DNA of 64,000 nt from Zasmidium citrigriseum (taxonomy: Eukaryota; Ascomycota; Dothideomycetes; Mycosphaerellales; Mycosphaerellaceae), in assembly GCA_002786025.1 (NCBI GenBank), contig NHNW01000073.1:1-64000 (forward strand), in the 5' to 3' direction. Below the pieces are notes generated by a model, which saw only the letters and a program-made list of their open reading frames with translations, made no database searches and had not been told where the DNA came from. A program made the translations under genes and the position numbers. Within the stretch, counting starts at the first letter, position 1. Every line of letters starts with the position of its first letter. Positions 1 to 13,536 of this stretch are shown in pieces.

Positions 1-1771
1 GTTCTATCTTAGCTCGTATTTACTAGAATACTAGACTCTCTAGATTAACTAGATTACTATAGTTAGGAATATCTTTATCCTAGTAGTAGAGGCCTTCGGG
101 GTAGCTATAGATATACGTTTTAGCTAGTAGATTATATCGAGTATTATAATAATTCTAAGCCTCTACGAACGATTTTACTACGTAGCGTAGAATAGGTATA
201 TAAATCGCGAGGAAGGTAACGCGGTTAGCTCGCTAGAACGAATCGTATCTACTATTATCTAGTATATAGGCGAATATATCTCTCTATTAATTTAGTACTA
301 TCTTCGCGAGCTCGCTATTCTAGTATTCTATAGTATTATTCCTCTTACTCGTTATATATATAAAATAGTCGTAAAAGTTAAGTAGTCTCTCTTTAAAGTC
401 CTCGCGGAGTTCGTAGTAAGCGTCTACTATTATTAGGGTCTCGACGCTATAATCTAATTAAAGGTATCTTAGCTAGTACTCTAAATAAGCGATTATAGTC
501 TAATATTAGTTTAACGTTAATAACTAGGTCTTCGCGATATTACCTATATAGGCCTAGATAATTAATCTTATATAGATATTAATATAGACGTATATCTAGA
601 ATCCGAAGAGTTCTCCCTTATAGTATATATCTATAGACTAGATCTCGTTCTTTCTATAGGCTCGAGGATAATAAGAATAAGAGCGTTCGCGAGGCTAGAG
701 GAGATAATAACGGATAAACGAAGTTATATAGATACTTCGCGCGATATAGTAGATATAATATCTAAAGTAAGATTAGTAGGTTATCTTCTATAGAGTATAA
801 GCGTTAGACTTATATCCTAATATATCCGTATCTTATCTAAATAAATTTCGTAATTCCCTAATAGCTACTATTAAACTTCTAACCTAAAGTAATAAGATCG
901 CGTATTACTTTACGTATCTTAGCCTCTACTTCCTTAACTAGTTTAGGATCTAGGCGTTAATATATACCTAGTACCTTCTAGAGTTCCTAGTATTAGTAGA
1001 GCGTAAGGTAGAATCCCGCTATTTAGAGAGCTTTTACGCTCCTTAGGTTACTAAATAAATACTAGTAAAAGAGGAAATATATAGTATTATATAGCTAATC
1101 TTTATACTCTTTATTAACGTTTAGTAGTTCGTTCTAGAAACGGTATCCCTAGAGTCGTATTCGCTATTATAGCGTATACTCTTCTATATCGAGCTCGTAC
1201 TTAAGAAGAAGTTGTCTCCTAATCTAGGTATACCCTCGTAGCCTCTTAATATATATAAGATATTCGATATATAGGCGAAAAGGGTTAATATTAACGTACT
1301 AGCCTTATAGTATCGTACAAGCGTATACTTATAATATAAAATAGGCGAGTATATAGAGTAGAAAGTAAAGGTTTATAGCTAGTATATAGGCTAAGCTTTA
1401 GTACTAGTATACTATAAGAAAGTCTATAAGTATTACTACTCGCAATAAGAAACTACCTTAGATTACTTATTCTAGACTAATAAAAATTAGGCTTACGCGT
1501 TATAGCTAATAATATTACTCTTTCGATAGTCTACTATCCTCTTTATATTAAGATTTTTATATATATTGCTTAAAAGTACTATAATAACCTTACTTTATAT
1601 AGCGACTATCCTTATTCTAATACGTTATATCTACTACGAGACTCGGCTTAATATAATACTCTATAGTAACGTTAGTAATAGAGTACTTAATATTAATAGC
1701 TACTATCGTACTAAGATAACAATTAAGAAGGAGAGTAAAAAGACGAATATAGATAGAAATCTAATCGTAAT

Positions 1772-2103
1772 AGTAAGGTTAGCTTTAACTAGGGGGGAAA
1801 TTAGGTACTAGCGTTAGAAAGAGTATCTCGAGGAGTTTTAGGGGTAATAAAAAAGTAGATAAAGTTTACCCTAGTATCTTAAGAAAATTATATATAAAGG
1901 CTAAGAGTATTATAACCCTCTTACTTTAGGCGGCGATAGTAAGATTAGCTTTAACTAGGGGGGAAATTAGAGACTAGCGTTAGAAAGAGTATTTTAAGGA
2001 GTCTAAGGAGTAATCGAATAGTAGATAAAGTTTACTCTAGTATCTTAAGAAAATTATATATAAAGGCGTAGAGCGTTATAAGCTACTTACTTTAGGTAGT
2101 AAT
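1772..2103. repeat. Tandem duplication, two units of 166 bp
   Basis: Two consecutive copies begin with nearly the same sequence at 1,772 and 1,938 and share long identical runs, including a run of six G followed by AAATTAG. Their differences are mostly transitions. The start of a third, partial unit follows copy 2. The unit has no open frame and no recognised function. It probably belonged to a non-coding end of an older element. Confidence 0.8.
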
Positions 2104-2187
2104 AGTAAAGACAATAGTACCTATTTAGCCCTTATTCTAGTCTTATAGGTACTATAAACGGATAAGAGCGAATCGAAAGCCTTATAG

Positions 2188-3730
2188 TTATATACTTAGT
2201 ATAACGCGAACCTCTAGCCTAGCTAAATATATACTTAGCGCGAATCGAACTTTTAGTCTATTTTATACCTAAGCCTCTATATCTTTAATACCTCTACGCT
2301 TTCTAAGCCTTTTCTTCTTTAATAGTAGTAAGAAGCGTAAGACGAAACTCGGACGAGGCTACTATCTAATACCTTATCTACTAGTATAGGTACCGCCCTT
2401 AATAAGAGCTAATACGGCTAGCGTATATACTATTCGACTCGCGTAGTTACTAGGAGTTAAATAGTAGTATTTTTAATGTTAATAATAGCTATTTAGGGCT
2501 CTATACGCTATAGCTCCGCCTAACGGTATTCTTAGCCTAGCTAGGCTTTTATAGCCTTACTTAGAATATTAAAGACTTCTCGCTATTTCTCTTTAGTCGA
2601 AGAATAGAAGGAAGTAAGGAGGGGTATCTTATATACCCTCGCGGCTATAGAGTAACCCGCACGTAGTCTAAGCTTCTAATAGCCTATATCTTTAGTAAAT
2701 TAATAGTCTAACTCTATCCGCTAATACTAGGGAATTACCTTAAAGTAGCTAACGCTACTATATCTATATACGTACACTCGACTTATACTAGCCTTAGCCC
2801 TAAATACCCTTATAAGCGCTTAGTTCTACTACCGCTAAACGCGGGATTATTCTACGAGCTTAATAGTACCCTTTTTAACGATATACCTACGCGTACTAGG
2901 CTCGTATATAGTAGCGTACAAGTATAGAAAGTACGGACCTCTAGCTAGCTAGCGCTCGCCCTCCTTAGTAGTAGCCTTCTTCGCTAGCTTCTTCTTCTTC
3001 TTCGTTATAAGAAGTAGAAGATTAAGAAGGAGTATACTATACTAGCTACTTAGTACTAGCGTACGCTAGACTCCGTAACTACCTCCGCCTCGAAAGTAAC
3101 GATACGCGTAAGATCTTAATACTATCTAATCCGTATAAGAACCCTTAATACGACGGTAATCTTTTCAACGCCTTACGATTACTTTTAAGGCCCTCGAAGC
3201 TCTTATCTTACGTATAGACTAGCGCTACTAGCGCTATTATCTTCCGCTACCTCTTATAGGCGCTTAACCTTCTTAAATCTCCTAGGTTATCGAAGAAGAG
3301 TATTAAAAGCTCCTTTAGAAAGTGTTTTATTTACTTACTAGCCGCTAAGCTAAGCCCTAGTTAATCTAGGAACTTCTACGCGTACTACGCGAAGATTTAT
3401 ACCTACTATAGGTATATCTTTCTACGCCCTACTTATAACGTAACTACCTAACTAATACTCTAATACTAACTACGCGGCCTTATTGTCCCTAAGGCTAAAT
3501 TTAATATATACTTAGCGCGAATCGACCTTCTAGCCTAGCTAAAATATATACTTAGCGTAAGAGCTAACCCTACTATTATTATTAACGTATTAGGCGTATC
3601 TGGAAGCTATCCTATCTTATATTTAGTATATACTTTAATACTATTACGAACCGAAAGCCCTACGGATATATACTTAGCGCGAACTAAACCTCTAGCCTAG
3701 CTAATATATACTTAGCGCGAGTCGAAATTA
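2188..3730 (+). repeat. Three dispersed pairs of a short unit spaced 36-37 bp
   Basis: The core ATATACTTAGCGCGA, with small variants, occurs at about 2,190 and 2,227, at 3,506 and 3,543, and at 3,666 and 3,702. The two members of each pair are separated by a CTCTAGCCTAGCTA-like stretch. The repeated spacing suggests remnants of a short minisatellite, or of paired binding sites in an element's terminal region. No function can be assigned. Confidence 0.7.
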
Positions 3731-4350
3731 ACTAAAGATACGAATCTAATTATTATAGCTACTAAAGATACCTTAGTTAAGTAGGCCGCTAGCGATATCT
3801 TTAAGAATATCCTCGAGTTATTAGCGTCTTAAAAACGGATAGTAAGAGCGTCGTCCTTATAGCCCTTATTAGCGATATCTCCCTAAGCTACCTTATTCGC
3901 GGAGTCGTTAGTAGTAGCTTACTTTATAGGTAGAGTAGTCGTTAGGTATAGAGCTATAACTACGTACTCGTCCTTATCCTTAGTATCCTAGATAGACTTC
4001 TTATCTTCCTCCTTCTTAGGCTCTTAGACGGACTTCTTCTCGTCGTTATTATCGTTAGTAGAGGTCTTATCTACTCTATTAGGCTCTTCGACGCCCTTCT
4101 TTCGCAAGGAGGACTAGTAGGTAATATTAAAGACGGCAGCTATAATATAGGTATTAAAGTTAGCCGCGATATTAGCGTTAATAGAGCGTAAGATAGTAAG
4201 TGTATACGTAGCGATATTTCTAAGGTTACCTCGTCGCCCTAATCGACCTCCTAGACGCGTAGATTCTACCTCGCTATATTTCTAATAGTATAAGACCTCC
4301 CCTATATCCTAACGTATTATTAAAGGCTCGTAGTATACGAAGCTCTCGGA

Positions 4351-4600
4351 TTTAGCGCTAAAGCCGTCTTTTTAGGCGGTATTGTATTATAGTATCTAGT
4401 AGACTTAAGCGCTACTATAGTTAGGGTTACCTCTAGACTTAAGCGCCGCTATAGTTAGTAGTACCTCGTCGCCCTTAGCGCTATAGCCGCCTTTTTAGGC
4501 GGTATCGTATCGTTAGTATCTAGTAGACTTAAGCGCTACTATAGTTACGTAGGTGTTTAGTAGACTAATCTATCGCTAAATAAATAATACCTTACTATAT
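4351..4600. repeat. Degenerate tandem repeat of about 126 bp
   Basis: The string TTTTTAGGCGGTAT recurs at about 4,370 and 4,496. The string AGACTTAAGCGCTACTATAG occurs at about 4,403 and 4,529, with a shorter variant near 4,437. Together they indicate two and a fraction copies of a unit of about 126 bp inside RIP-mutated DNA. No coding potential is visible. Confidence 0.65.
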
Positions 4601-6845
4601 ATCTTACGTATAAGCTACGACCTCGTTATATATATTATAGTATAAACGACGCGCGCCTATATCTACGTCCTAAGAGCGCGACCCTCTTATACTCTATTTA
4701 CTCGAGACTACGTATATTCGACGCTAATATATAAGCTACGCCTTTACTCTCGAAGATTTACTCTATCTACGCTACTTCCTACCCTATACTCTAATTGCTA
4801 CTAAGCTAAAGCGACTTTATTTACGCCTTTTAGAAGATTACTATAAGATATATAACCTAGGAAGCGCTCGCTTATTTAAATATAGCCTTCTACTATAAGA
4901 TCGAGGCGGCGCTATAACTATTAGTCTCGATATACGCCCTTTATAGATATAGTCGCTCTCTACTATCTAATAAGTAGACTCGCTACTACGAGGTATATTA
5001 GAAACTATTAGAGCTAGATCTACTCTATCCTCGCTAGGTCTTTATTAATACCCTAGCCCTATACCTTTACTACGACTATATAAGTAATATTCCTAATTCT
5101 ATAAGCGATCGTCTAATTACGACTCTAATTAGCTAGCTATAGGTATATAAATACCTAAGGGAGTTAATCTACTACTATTTAGAATACTAACGAGCTTATA
5201 GCCCTCGAAGCTACGCTACCTATAGAGCGTTACCCTAGTAGAGAACTATAGTATCTATCTCTAGGCTATTATATATAATAGCGATAGTATTCGCCCGTAT
5301 AAGACCTACTATAGCGTAGTCTATTAGTACTATATACGCGATCGAATTAGGCGCCTTAACGACGAGTCTAACGCTAACGTATTACTAGAGATAAGCGAAA
5401 CGTAAGTTATAACGATTAATATATTATATATTTACTACTAAGCTATTATCGAGAGGTAGGAGCGGACTATATAAGGCCTAGAGATAGTATTTCGAGCTCT
5501 AAAGGGGTACTACGAATAACGAGTAGTTAAGGCGGCGTAAGATTAGAAGAGAGTAACTAAGGCGGCGGAGAAATAGGTAGAGAATCTAGACTAGGCTACT
5601 AGGTAGGTATAAGAGTATAGCGTAGATTAGCTAGACGACTTTTAGTTACTTTAAGGTCGAATCGTATATAAGTAGGGATTAGACTACCTTCCTTATCTAT
5701 AATATTAGCTAGAGAGTTCGATTAGAAACGTAGGTATATCCTTACTAGAAATAAAGTAGTCTCTTAAGTAGAGAGCCTAGAATAATCGAGCTATAGATTA
5801 TATCTATTATCTATCTAGCTATATCCTAGCCTAAAATTTATCTATATACTATAACCGCTTATAGTCTAGATAGCTACGACTAATATACTATAGTCCCTCT
5901 ATTTACGAGTTAGTCTACTTATTTAGCTTCTTAAACCCTAAGAACCTCGGATTAAGAAGCCGTCTATTTTAGTCCTAGTTACTCGTATCTATAGGATTAG
6001 TAGGTCTTCCTATAATCCTCTCTACCTACGCCGTCGTCGCGGATATATATAGGTCCTTATCTTTAAGCTCTACGCCTATATTACTAATCTAGACCTCTAT
6101 TAGTACTAGCGAGGTCTACTTCTATCCCTCTTCGATAAAGACTCGAATCCGCTATATCTAAACGTCCTTTATCCGCTTAAGATCCCCGCGCTTAATATCT
6201 TCGTTATAATCTATCGCTATCTAAATTATCTTATTATTCTAGTCTCTTACTATAGCTAGGCCCTATATATACTAAGTATCGACTATCGACTATTAATCTA
6301 TCTACTAGGGATTCTTAAAGCCGTTAATAAACCGCTCTACGCTAGTATTTACGAAGGCCGTTATATTACTAACGTAAGAAGAAGGCTATAAATCTACTAC
6401 TCCTACTCGTACCTTACTACGCCCGCTACGGCCGCTAGTCGGCTCCCTATCTAGTCTTATAATAAAATCTCGCTAGTTAGCTACTTACTCGAAGCCTATC
6501 TACTCGTTACGTTAATTTAAGGTAGCGTATATAAACGGCTAGGGATATACTCGGATAGCGTTATTAGCGAAGGCTATATTAGTAGTAGTCTAGAGGCTAC
6601 CTAACTAAGCCGTTATATTAGGCGTATAATACGACGCTAGCGTTAGTCGACTCTATAGAGTAACGAAGGATATCTTAGCGCCTATCTTAGGGAGTAGTAA
6701 TATAAGATATTAACGGGAGGCTTTCTTAGAGTAGTATCTACTTAATAGTAGCTTAATTATAAGTAGTTTTAATCGATTAAGAGTAGTTTTAATTAATTAA
6801 GAGTAGTATTATTAATTAGGTAACTATAGTATACTAGTAAAATAC

Positions 6846-7213
6846 TATAACCTAGCGCCTATAGTCTAACCCTACTATAGGTACTAAGTAGTAAAATAGA
6901 GCTAAAGGTAGGTTATAGGTAGTTAGTTCGTATAGGTAGTATAATATAGCTCTATTCGTCTTAAGCTAGAAACGATTCGGTAGGTAGCTATGTTAGTTTA
7001 GCGGCTATAATAAGTAGAAAAGAGGAGAACGAGAGGTTTAGTATATAGGATTTTACTATATCTATCTATGTCTAAAAAAGTAGTATATATATATCTTATA
7101 AAGGGAAGAAGAGAAGCTACTTTCGTCTTAAAAGAGACGCCTAGCCGGTAGGTGCTAGCGCTAGTAGCTAGTAGCCTTAGTAGCTAATATAGCCTACTCT
7201 TAACTAGCCTATA
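6846..7213 (-). repeat. 3' LTR of the retroelement
   Basis: This 368-bp copy matches 22,190-22,557 along its whole length. I count about 14 differences, all transitions, and most come as adjacent CG/TA pairs. Its inner edge is followed by a pyrimidine tract on the plus strand, which is a polypurine tract on the element's own strand. Confidence 0.9.
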
Positions 7214-7230
7214 TTTCCTCTCTTACTTTT
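7214..7230 (-). other. Polypurine tract of the LTR element
   Basis: The plus strand reads TTTCCTCTCTTACTTTT directly after the LTR. On the element's strand this is an almost pure purine run immediately upstream of the 3' LTR, the normal position of the primer for plus-strand DNA synthesis. It is the best single indicator of the element's orientation. Confidence 0.75.
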
Positions 7231-7343
7231 AAGTCTAACCCGTAGACTTAATATATTACTATTATAAAGTTAAGAACTAAAACGCCTTATAAATAAAAGA
7301 AATTATCTATATATCGTTTATACTATATAATATTACCCTTTAA

Positions 7344-7368
7344 GTTCGTACCCTAGTAGGGTATAAAC
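7344..7368. repeat. Boundary palindrome copy 5, after frame 4
   Basis: Contains the perfect 15-bp dyad TACCCTAGTAGGGTA inside a conserved context of about 25 bp. It lies between the end of the fourth relic frame and the 3' LTR. Confidence 0.85.
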
Positions 7369-7369
7369 T

Positions 7370-10300
7370 ACCTAGCTAGTTATCCTAGCGTAGAACCGTG
7401 TTACTAGCGCCGTCTATAAAGTTCTCCTTAAGAAAAGAGACCTCCTCGCCCTCCTCGCCTTCGATAAACTTAGTCTCGTCCTTAGCTAGGAGCTTACTAA
7501 AGTCGCCGCTATTCTCGAAGAAGCTCTTCTACTTACTAAAGATCCTCTTCTTAAGGAGCTGTACTATACTCTAACGAGTAAAGAATTCGCTAGCGGCGCT
7601 ATTTCGATAGCCCTTAAGGAAGTTAGTAAAGCTAGTATTCGTACTATCCTTATTCTTACTAGCTCTATACTAGTTAACGATACGCTATATTATATTCCTC
7701 TAAGTAGTAATAACCTAAGGATCGCTCTATATTATCTAATAGGTTAGAGCCTTACTAATATCCTAATTAGCTCGTATCTTAATAGTAGTAGGGAACTTAA
7801 AAGGGATTTAGCTATATCGATTAGGGTAGCTAGATAGAGTTCTTAGTAGGGCGGTAAGCTTATAGTAGGACCGACTTATCTCGTCCTAGCTACTAGTACT
7901 ATTAATCTCTAGTACTCTAGTCTATAGGTTAACTTTAGTATACTAGGGAAAGAGGTTAGTACGATCGACGTTTAGAGGCTTAACGCTAGGCGCTCTATAT
8001 AGAAGGGTTAGCTTAGACACGCGGATATCTAGCCTCTTCTTATAGGGAATAGGCTTCTAGTTATATCTAGTATTCGCTATATCCTCTAGAGTCTATATAG
8101 TATTATCGATAGTCTAAACTCTACTACCTACTATCTCTAGTATATCCCTATCGAGGCGAGCTATCTATTTATTCTAAAGCTTAGGCTAATAAAGTCTAGG
8201 TATTAGCTCGGTATAGTTTAGTACTTTCTTAGCGAGTAAGAAGAGCGAGCCTTAAATTATAAACTCTCCTCTACTAATAGCTTTTATCTTCTTAACGTTA
8301 CTATCTATATAGCGAAAGCTAGTATTAGAGTAGTTAGTAGGCTTCTTCCCGTTCCCTATCTCCCTATACTAATCCTTAATATAGTAGGGATAGGAGTTAA
8401 GAAAGGGGGTCTTATTATAGCGAAGTAGTATATAGAGTATATAGTATATAGGGTCTAGACGTATAAGCTACTAGGCGAGAGAAAAGAGTTAGAACCGTCC
8501 CTAGCTAAAGTTACTTTAGCCTCGAATCTTCTAGGTATACTAGCGGTATATCCGAACTTCTTTAAGGACAATATTATAGATAGACTTACTATCTTTATTC
8601 TTATACTCGTACTACTAGTCGAAGATACTACTAACGATAATATTGCCTTCTCTCTTCTAAGTATTTAGTATTAATAGGTTAAGGCTAAGAGCCCTAGTAA
8701 GAGTATCGCGGAGTTTCGGGTTAAAGGTCTCCTAGTTACTAGGAATAATATAGCCGTTATACTAAGTACCTATCTTAAAGCGATAGGAGCTAAGAGCGTT
8801 AGAAGGGACCGTATTTATTCCGTCGCTTCTAAAGAAAGTCGGATTCTCTTACTAAAAGCGATAGAGATTACCGCGGCCGCTATATATCTTCTATAAGATA
8901 TTATATAGTCTACCGTACTTAGTCTATATACCTATAAGGCTAGCGAGTAGCTTCCTATACTTAGGATATAGGACCTTATTACTATCCCTAGCCTTTACGT
9001 ACTTATCTTAGTATAACTCTAGTATCTTAATCTTCTAGTCGTCTATTAGGATCGATTAGAGTTTAAGATTAGTATTACTATCGATAAGGGCGATAAAGGA
9101 GGTATATATAGTATCGCTATAGTACTCGTAAAACTTAAGTATACTATTAAGGCGACTCGAGCTATCCGAAACTTATAAACCTTCGCGTACGGACTACTAA
9201 GAATAGGCGGACTAATTAGACTATCTCGAATACGGCGTCTACTAGGAAGTAGCTTTATAGGAGCGCTATAGTATACTAGGTAGTAGTAGGTTTAACTTCT
9301 TAGAACTAATCGAATCGTTCTAAGGGCGAGACTAGTTAGGAAGCGGCTTAGGATCTAATAGTACTAGTAGAGGATTAAGGCGGCCGCTTTAGCGAGGAGG
9401 CTAAGGGATATTCGGGTCGGCTAGCTTAGGGCCTAGCTTAGGAGCTAGCTTAGGATCTAGAGGTATAGGCTTCGTCTTATCCTAGTCCTTTCTTAAAGGT
9501 ACTAGTAGAGGCGGGCCTTAGCTCGTCTTTAGCTAAAGAAACTTAGATAAGGTAAACTCCTAACTCTATAAGTTAACGAACTATCTAACCTATAGGGAAT
9601 CGAGATTAATAGCGTTAATCTCGTTAATACGATCTATTCTCTACTCGCGAGTTAGGGTGTAGAGGTTAGAATTTATAAGCTTAAACTCTTTATTAAGACC
9701 TTCTTTACCCTTCCGATTAATAGTACGCTAGATAATAGCCTTTAAAATTAGAGGGGCTACTTCCTTCTATATATTAAACCTAGCGATAAAGGATTAGAGG
9801 TGCTTCTATCTATCTTCTAGAGCGGCGGTATTAGTATAGTCGTAGAAGAGAATATAGCGTATATTAGCGGTACCCTAGTAGCTCTATATTATACGAAGTA
9901 TATTATAGTAGCGATTATAGGCCTCTTTTCCGACTTTACGAGCTTAGCCGATAATAGTAAACTTATCCGGAAGGCTTCTAAGAATCTTCTTAGCTTCTAA
10001 ACTAAAGGCTTTCTCTAGAGAACTAACGATAAGATTAATATTAACGGCTTCTATAAGAACCTTAAGATTTAGAATAGCGTAGATAAAGTAAGCGACCCGC
10101 TTCTAAACTCGCTCTTCCTATATCGCGATACTAGTACTAAACTCCTATAGGGTGCCGTTAAATACCTTATTAATTATAGTATTCGTAATGTCGTTAAAGC
10201 CGAGTTAGTCGCGTCGTAGCTAGATCTATTCGGTACTACCGAGAGCGCTACCTATATAGATACCGTCCTCTCCCTCTTAGGTAAGGGTAAGTATTATATT

Positions 10301-10840
10301 AGTAATAGTATCTTTAGGAACGGCGGTAGTAATATTAGCGCCTTCTTCTATAAGAGGAGCTATAGTAGATAGTATCGTAGAGTAGTAGGGATAGATAGTC
10401 TATATAGATAAACTTAATAAAGTTAACGAAGAAGGTAGATCGGAAAGGGGTAATAAGGTAGTAGAGGGTACGCTAAGTAGTTATTTAGTACTAGTATAGA
10501 GAGAAAGTAGTCGAAAGTTTAGCGGGCTTATATAGCCTAGAGGACTATAGAAATTACGAGCCCTCCTACTATTAATAGCGTTATTATCCGTAGTAAACTA
10601 TAAGTAGGCACGCTTCTAAGGCACCTATAATTAATTTATATAATTCTCGAGCTCGTAATTAGCCGCTAAAGGTTAGTTTCGGAAGGGTATAAGTAGCTAA
10701 GTAAGTATAGGTAGCTAGCTTAAGTAAATTAAGGGGTAGATAAAGGACTAAGGTTTAGGCGACTTTTATAGGTAGATTTAGAGTATTCTTATTATCTCGG
10801 GGCGGCGGGGATAAGTTATAGGAGTAGTAGGGGCAAAAAC
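7370..10840 (-). pseudogene. Retroelement frame 4, about 1,100 codons, unknown
   Basis: Read on the minus strand from about 10.8 to 7.4 kb, one frame stays coherent for roughly 1,100 codons if TAG is read through. Other stops are nearly absent and the composition is protein-like, with mixed charged and hydrophobic runs. An acidic stretch with repeated Gly-Glu-Glu occurs close to its end. I see no reverse transcriptase, protease, integrase or zinc-knuckle motif and do not recognise the family. It lies downstream of pol, where errantivirus-like elements carry an env-type gene, but no signal peptide or fusion-type segment could be discerned. It is flanked on both sides by the boundary palindrome. 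Confidence 0.6.
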
Positions 10841-10844
10841 TAGA

Positions 10845-10869
10845 GTTCGTACCCCGCTAGAGTATAAAT
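10845..10869. repeat. Boundary palindrome copy 4, between frames 3 and 4
   Basis: The same 25-bp context as the other copies, but the dyad is imperfect (TACCCCGCTAGAGTA). The variant keeps two CpG-type positions that the other copies show as TA, in line with uneven RIP. Confidence 0.8.
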
Positions 10870-13535
10870 ATAAAAAGGGGCGTTACTAGCTTATAGATTA
10901 GGACTAGAAGCTTTAATATTAATCTAGATCTATCGTTAAACTTTAAAACAACTATACGTAGTCCCGGGGTAGCTACTAATTAGGCCCCCTCGTCTAGGAT
11001 AGCGCTAGTCTCTAGCCTCTATCTATATAGGGGAGGATTAAGGCTAGCTACTATCTAATATAAGCTTTTAGCCTACTAATCTAGTTAGCGGATAAGGTCG
11101 GTTCGTTAGTTTAGAGGGTATAGAATAGTTCTAGGGGCGCCGCCGATAGTACGAATACGTATATTTCCCCTAACGAGGGCGTCTAGACTAGAAGTAGTAT
11201 CTAGCGTACGTTCTAGTATATCGTTAGCGTATCTAAGTCGATATATCGAGCGGCGACTATCTCTAGAGCTAGGGATTAGGTACTTTCGAAGATCTTCGAG
11301 TTACTATTATAGCTCTAGTTCCTAAGAAGTACGAAAATCCCCTACTAGAGTATATTCCTAAAGGATATATTCCTATAAAGCTAGTTCTTAATATAGATAC
11401 TATAGGTTCTCTTTAATCTCTCTAATATTAAAGCGTAGGTAGCGGTTATTGTCGCGCTAATAGCTAGCTCCCTATTATAAGAGTTAAAATATTCGTGTTC
11501 GAGGTTAGCTATAAGCGAGGCGTAGTTCGACGATATTAAAGAGGTAGTATTCGCGGAAGTTAGAAGGAATATTTTATATAAGCTCCTAGGCTCGCCTCTC
11601 TTTAGAGAGCTAAATAGTATAGAGTTAAGAGTAGTCGGCTTTAAGGGACTTAATTAGATCTTCGATATTGCGAATTCGCTATCTACGAGCTACCTATATC
11701 GTTAGTTTAGTATCTAGGAGTTAGAGGATATAGTTACGTTCTATCTAAAGTTCTAGGGATTTAGTCTCGATAACTAGTATAAGATCTTCGAGAGTAGTTA
11801 TCTTTAGATAGTTTTAGCGATAGTAGTATAGGCGTAGTACTCTAAGTAGTTTTAGAATAGGGCGGGCGACGATATAACTACTCCTAGGCGCTAGTAGCGT
11901 TCGTACCTAAGTAGGATACGAACTCTCTAAAAGGCTATCCTATTAATATACTAATAGATACTAGGGAGAATCTAGAGCTCTAGTATTAGTAGCTAAGGAA
12001 TCCTCGCGGTTAGCTAGGAAGAGCTCCTTTCTTAATTCTAAATACGGACAGATAGTAAGGGTAAGAGAAAGGGGTAATATATTATAATCTCCTAACGCTA
12101 GTAGTAGCGAAAGGATATAAAGTAAGTATTATAAAGGAAAGGTATAAAATAGGAAAAGATAGTAGAGTAGAAGTTAATTACTTTACTAGAGAACTCCGAG
12201 TTAGAGGCTTAGTTAGAGCGGTATATAGCCTTAGCTATTAGCCTCCCTATCTATACCTCCCTCCTAGTCCTCTAGCCTAAAGCTATCTATACCTCTCCGA
12301 ATTTAAAGCTTTAGAGTACCTATCCTAGGCTAGGCGGATAGCCTTATAGTAGTAATTTAAGATTACTCTTATTAGATACGTATAAATATATTAGCTAGTT
12401 ATAGCTCTATAAGGCGGTTAACTTCCTCTTAATAATGTCTAAGGTTAGCCTAGTAGCGATCGAGCTCGGCTTCGTACTCGCTCTAGTTTATAACTATTCT
12501 ATAGCGAATCCTCTAGCGGATAGATACCTATAGCTAGTTAGAGAACGAGTAGGTACTAGGCGCTAGCGTCGCTAGGGGCGGAGTACCTAGGTAGAAGATA
12601 GATTAGCGAGTATCGAAAGCGCGAGAGTTAGGCTAGGTATAGCGGCGCTCTAAATCTTACTATATACTAAGAGTCTAACGCCTCTAGAAGTCGCCGAGTC
12701 CGCGGTATTTATCGATAATACGGTCTTAAAGGCGGGCGTTAGAATTAGTAGCCTAAAGCGATAGGTAGATCTCGTTAAGGTTAAAGGCGGGGTTAGGCTC
12801 GCCGTTTCTCTAGTTCTACGCTCCTAAGCGTAGAAGGCGGACGATAGAGGTATTTAGCTAAGAAGCTAGGATACGCGGTTTAACGACGCTAGTATAATAC
12901 TACCGTCTCTTAGCGGCGGTTAGTACTCGGTTTAAGCTCTACTACTACTTATTTATTATCTAATTACTATCTTAAGTTTTATCTAGCTATAGCTTATCTA
13001 GCTCTAGATCTATATCCTAGAGTAAGTAGCGGGTACGACTAATATTAGTAATACAGCGCTTTATCGCTTCTATATAGGTACGATCTCTATAGCTAGTATA
13101 GGTATTAGAAGCTAGATACTCTATCTCCTAACGGAGCTTATCTCCTTCGAGGCGGATAACTTCCTTTAGGGCGCGGATATCGCTTATATTAGTAGTACTA
13201 GTAGAGGCGGCTCTTATATAGTAGGCGTTTAGCTTTTAATAAAGCTCCTATAGCTTTAGAAGGGAATCGCCTCTACGTAGGTCGTTAGAAAGTTCGAGTC
13301 GTAGCGCGGTAGAGAAGAAGTTAAAATTCGCGCGTAGGCGGGAAGTCGTACTAGCGGTACTAGCGGCGCGCTAGTCCCGAATAGGAAGTTACGATACATA
13401 ATCCGCTCTAGTTCGAATTAGTTCTTATCTAGCTATTAGTAAGTTAAAGAAATATACTATCCGTAGTCCCCTCTAGTTCTAAAGTATACTAATACTAGTA
13501 GGGAGCCTAGGGATATTATAATTTAGTAGTAAATA
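10870..13535 (-). pseudogene. Retroelement frame 3, coiled-coil-like, unknown
   Basis: On the minus strand the first part (about 13.4-12.9 kb) translates into a continuous, highly charged Leu/Arg/Glu-rich sequence with heptad-like spacing when TAG is read as Gln or Trp. No enzymatic motif is visible. The frame follows the integrase frame and precedes frame 4, with a palindrome at each end. Its later part is less certain because I followed it only in pieces. Confidence 0.5.
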
Positions 13536-13536
13536 G

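Larger units (their letters stand above)
1..6841. repeat. Outer repeat DNA left of the LTR element, unclassified
   Basis: RIP-mutated sequence that continues on the other side of the inserted LTR element at 22,562. I see tandem repeats at 1,772-2,103 and 4,351-4,600, paired 36-37-bp units near 2.2, 3.5 and 3.7 kb, and short stretches that look coding once TAG stops are ignored. Around 5,500-5,600 on the plus strand there is a Lys/Ala/Glu-rich stretch reminiscent of transposase C-termini. No catalytic motif could be read, so I do not assign a class. Confidence 0.6.

Noticed and set aside
1566..1811. The only open frame of more than 60 codons in the RIP block (81 codons)
   Set aside because: It is very Ile/Tyr/Leu-rich because of AT-biased sequence, overlaps the 166-bp tandem repeat and resembles no protein. 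It is open by chance.
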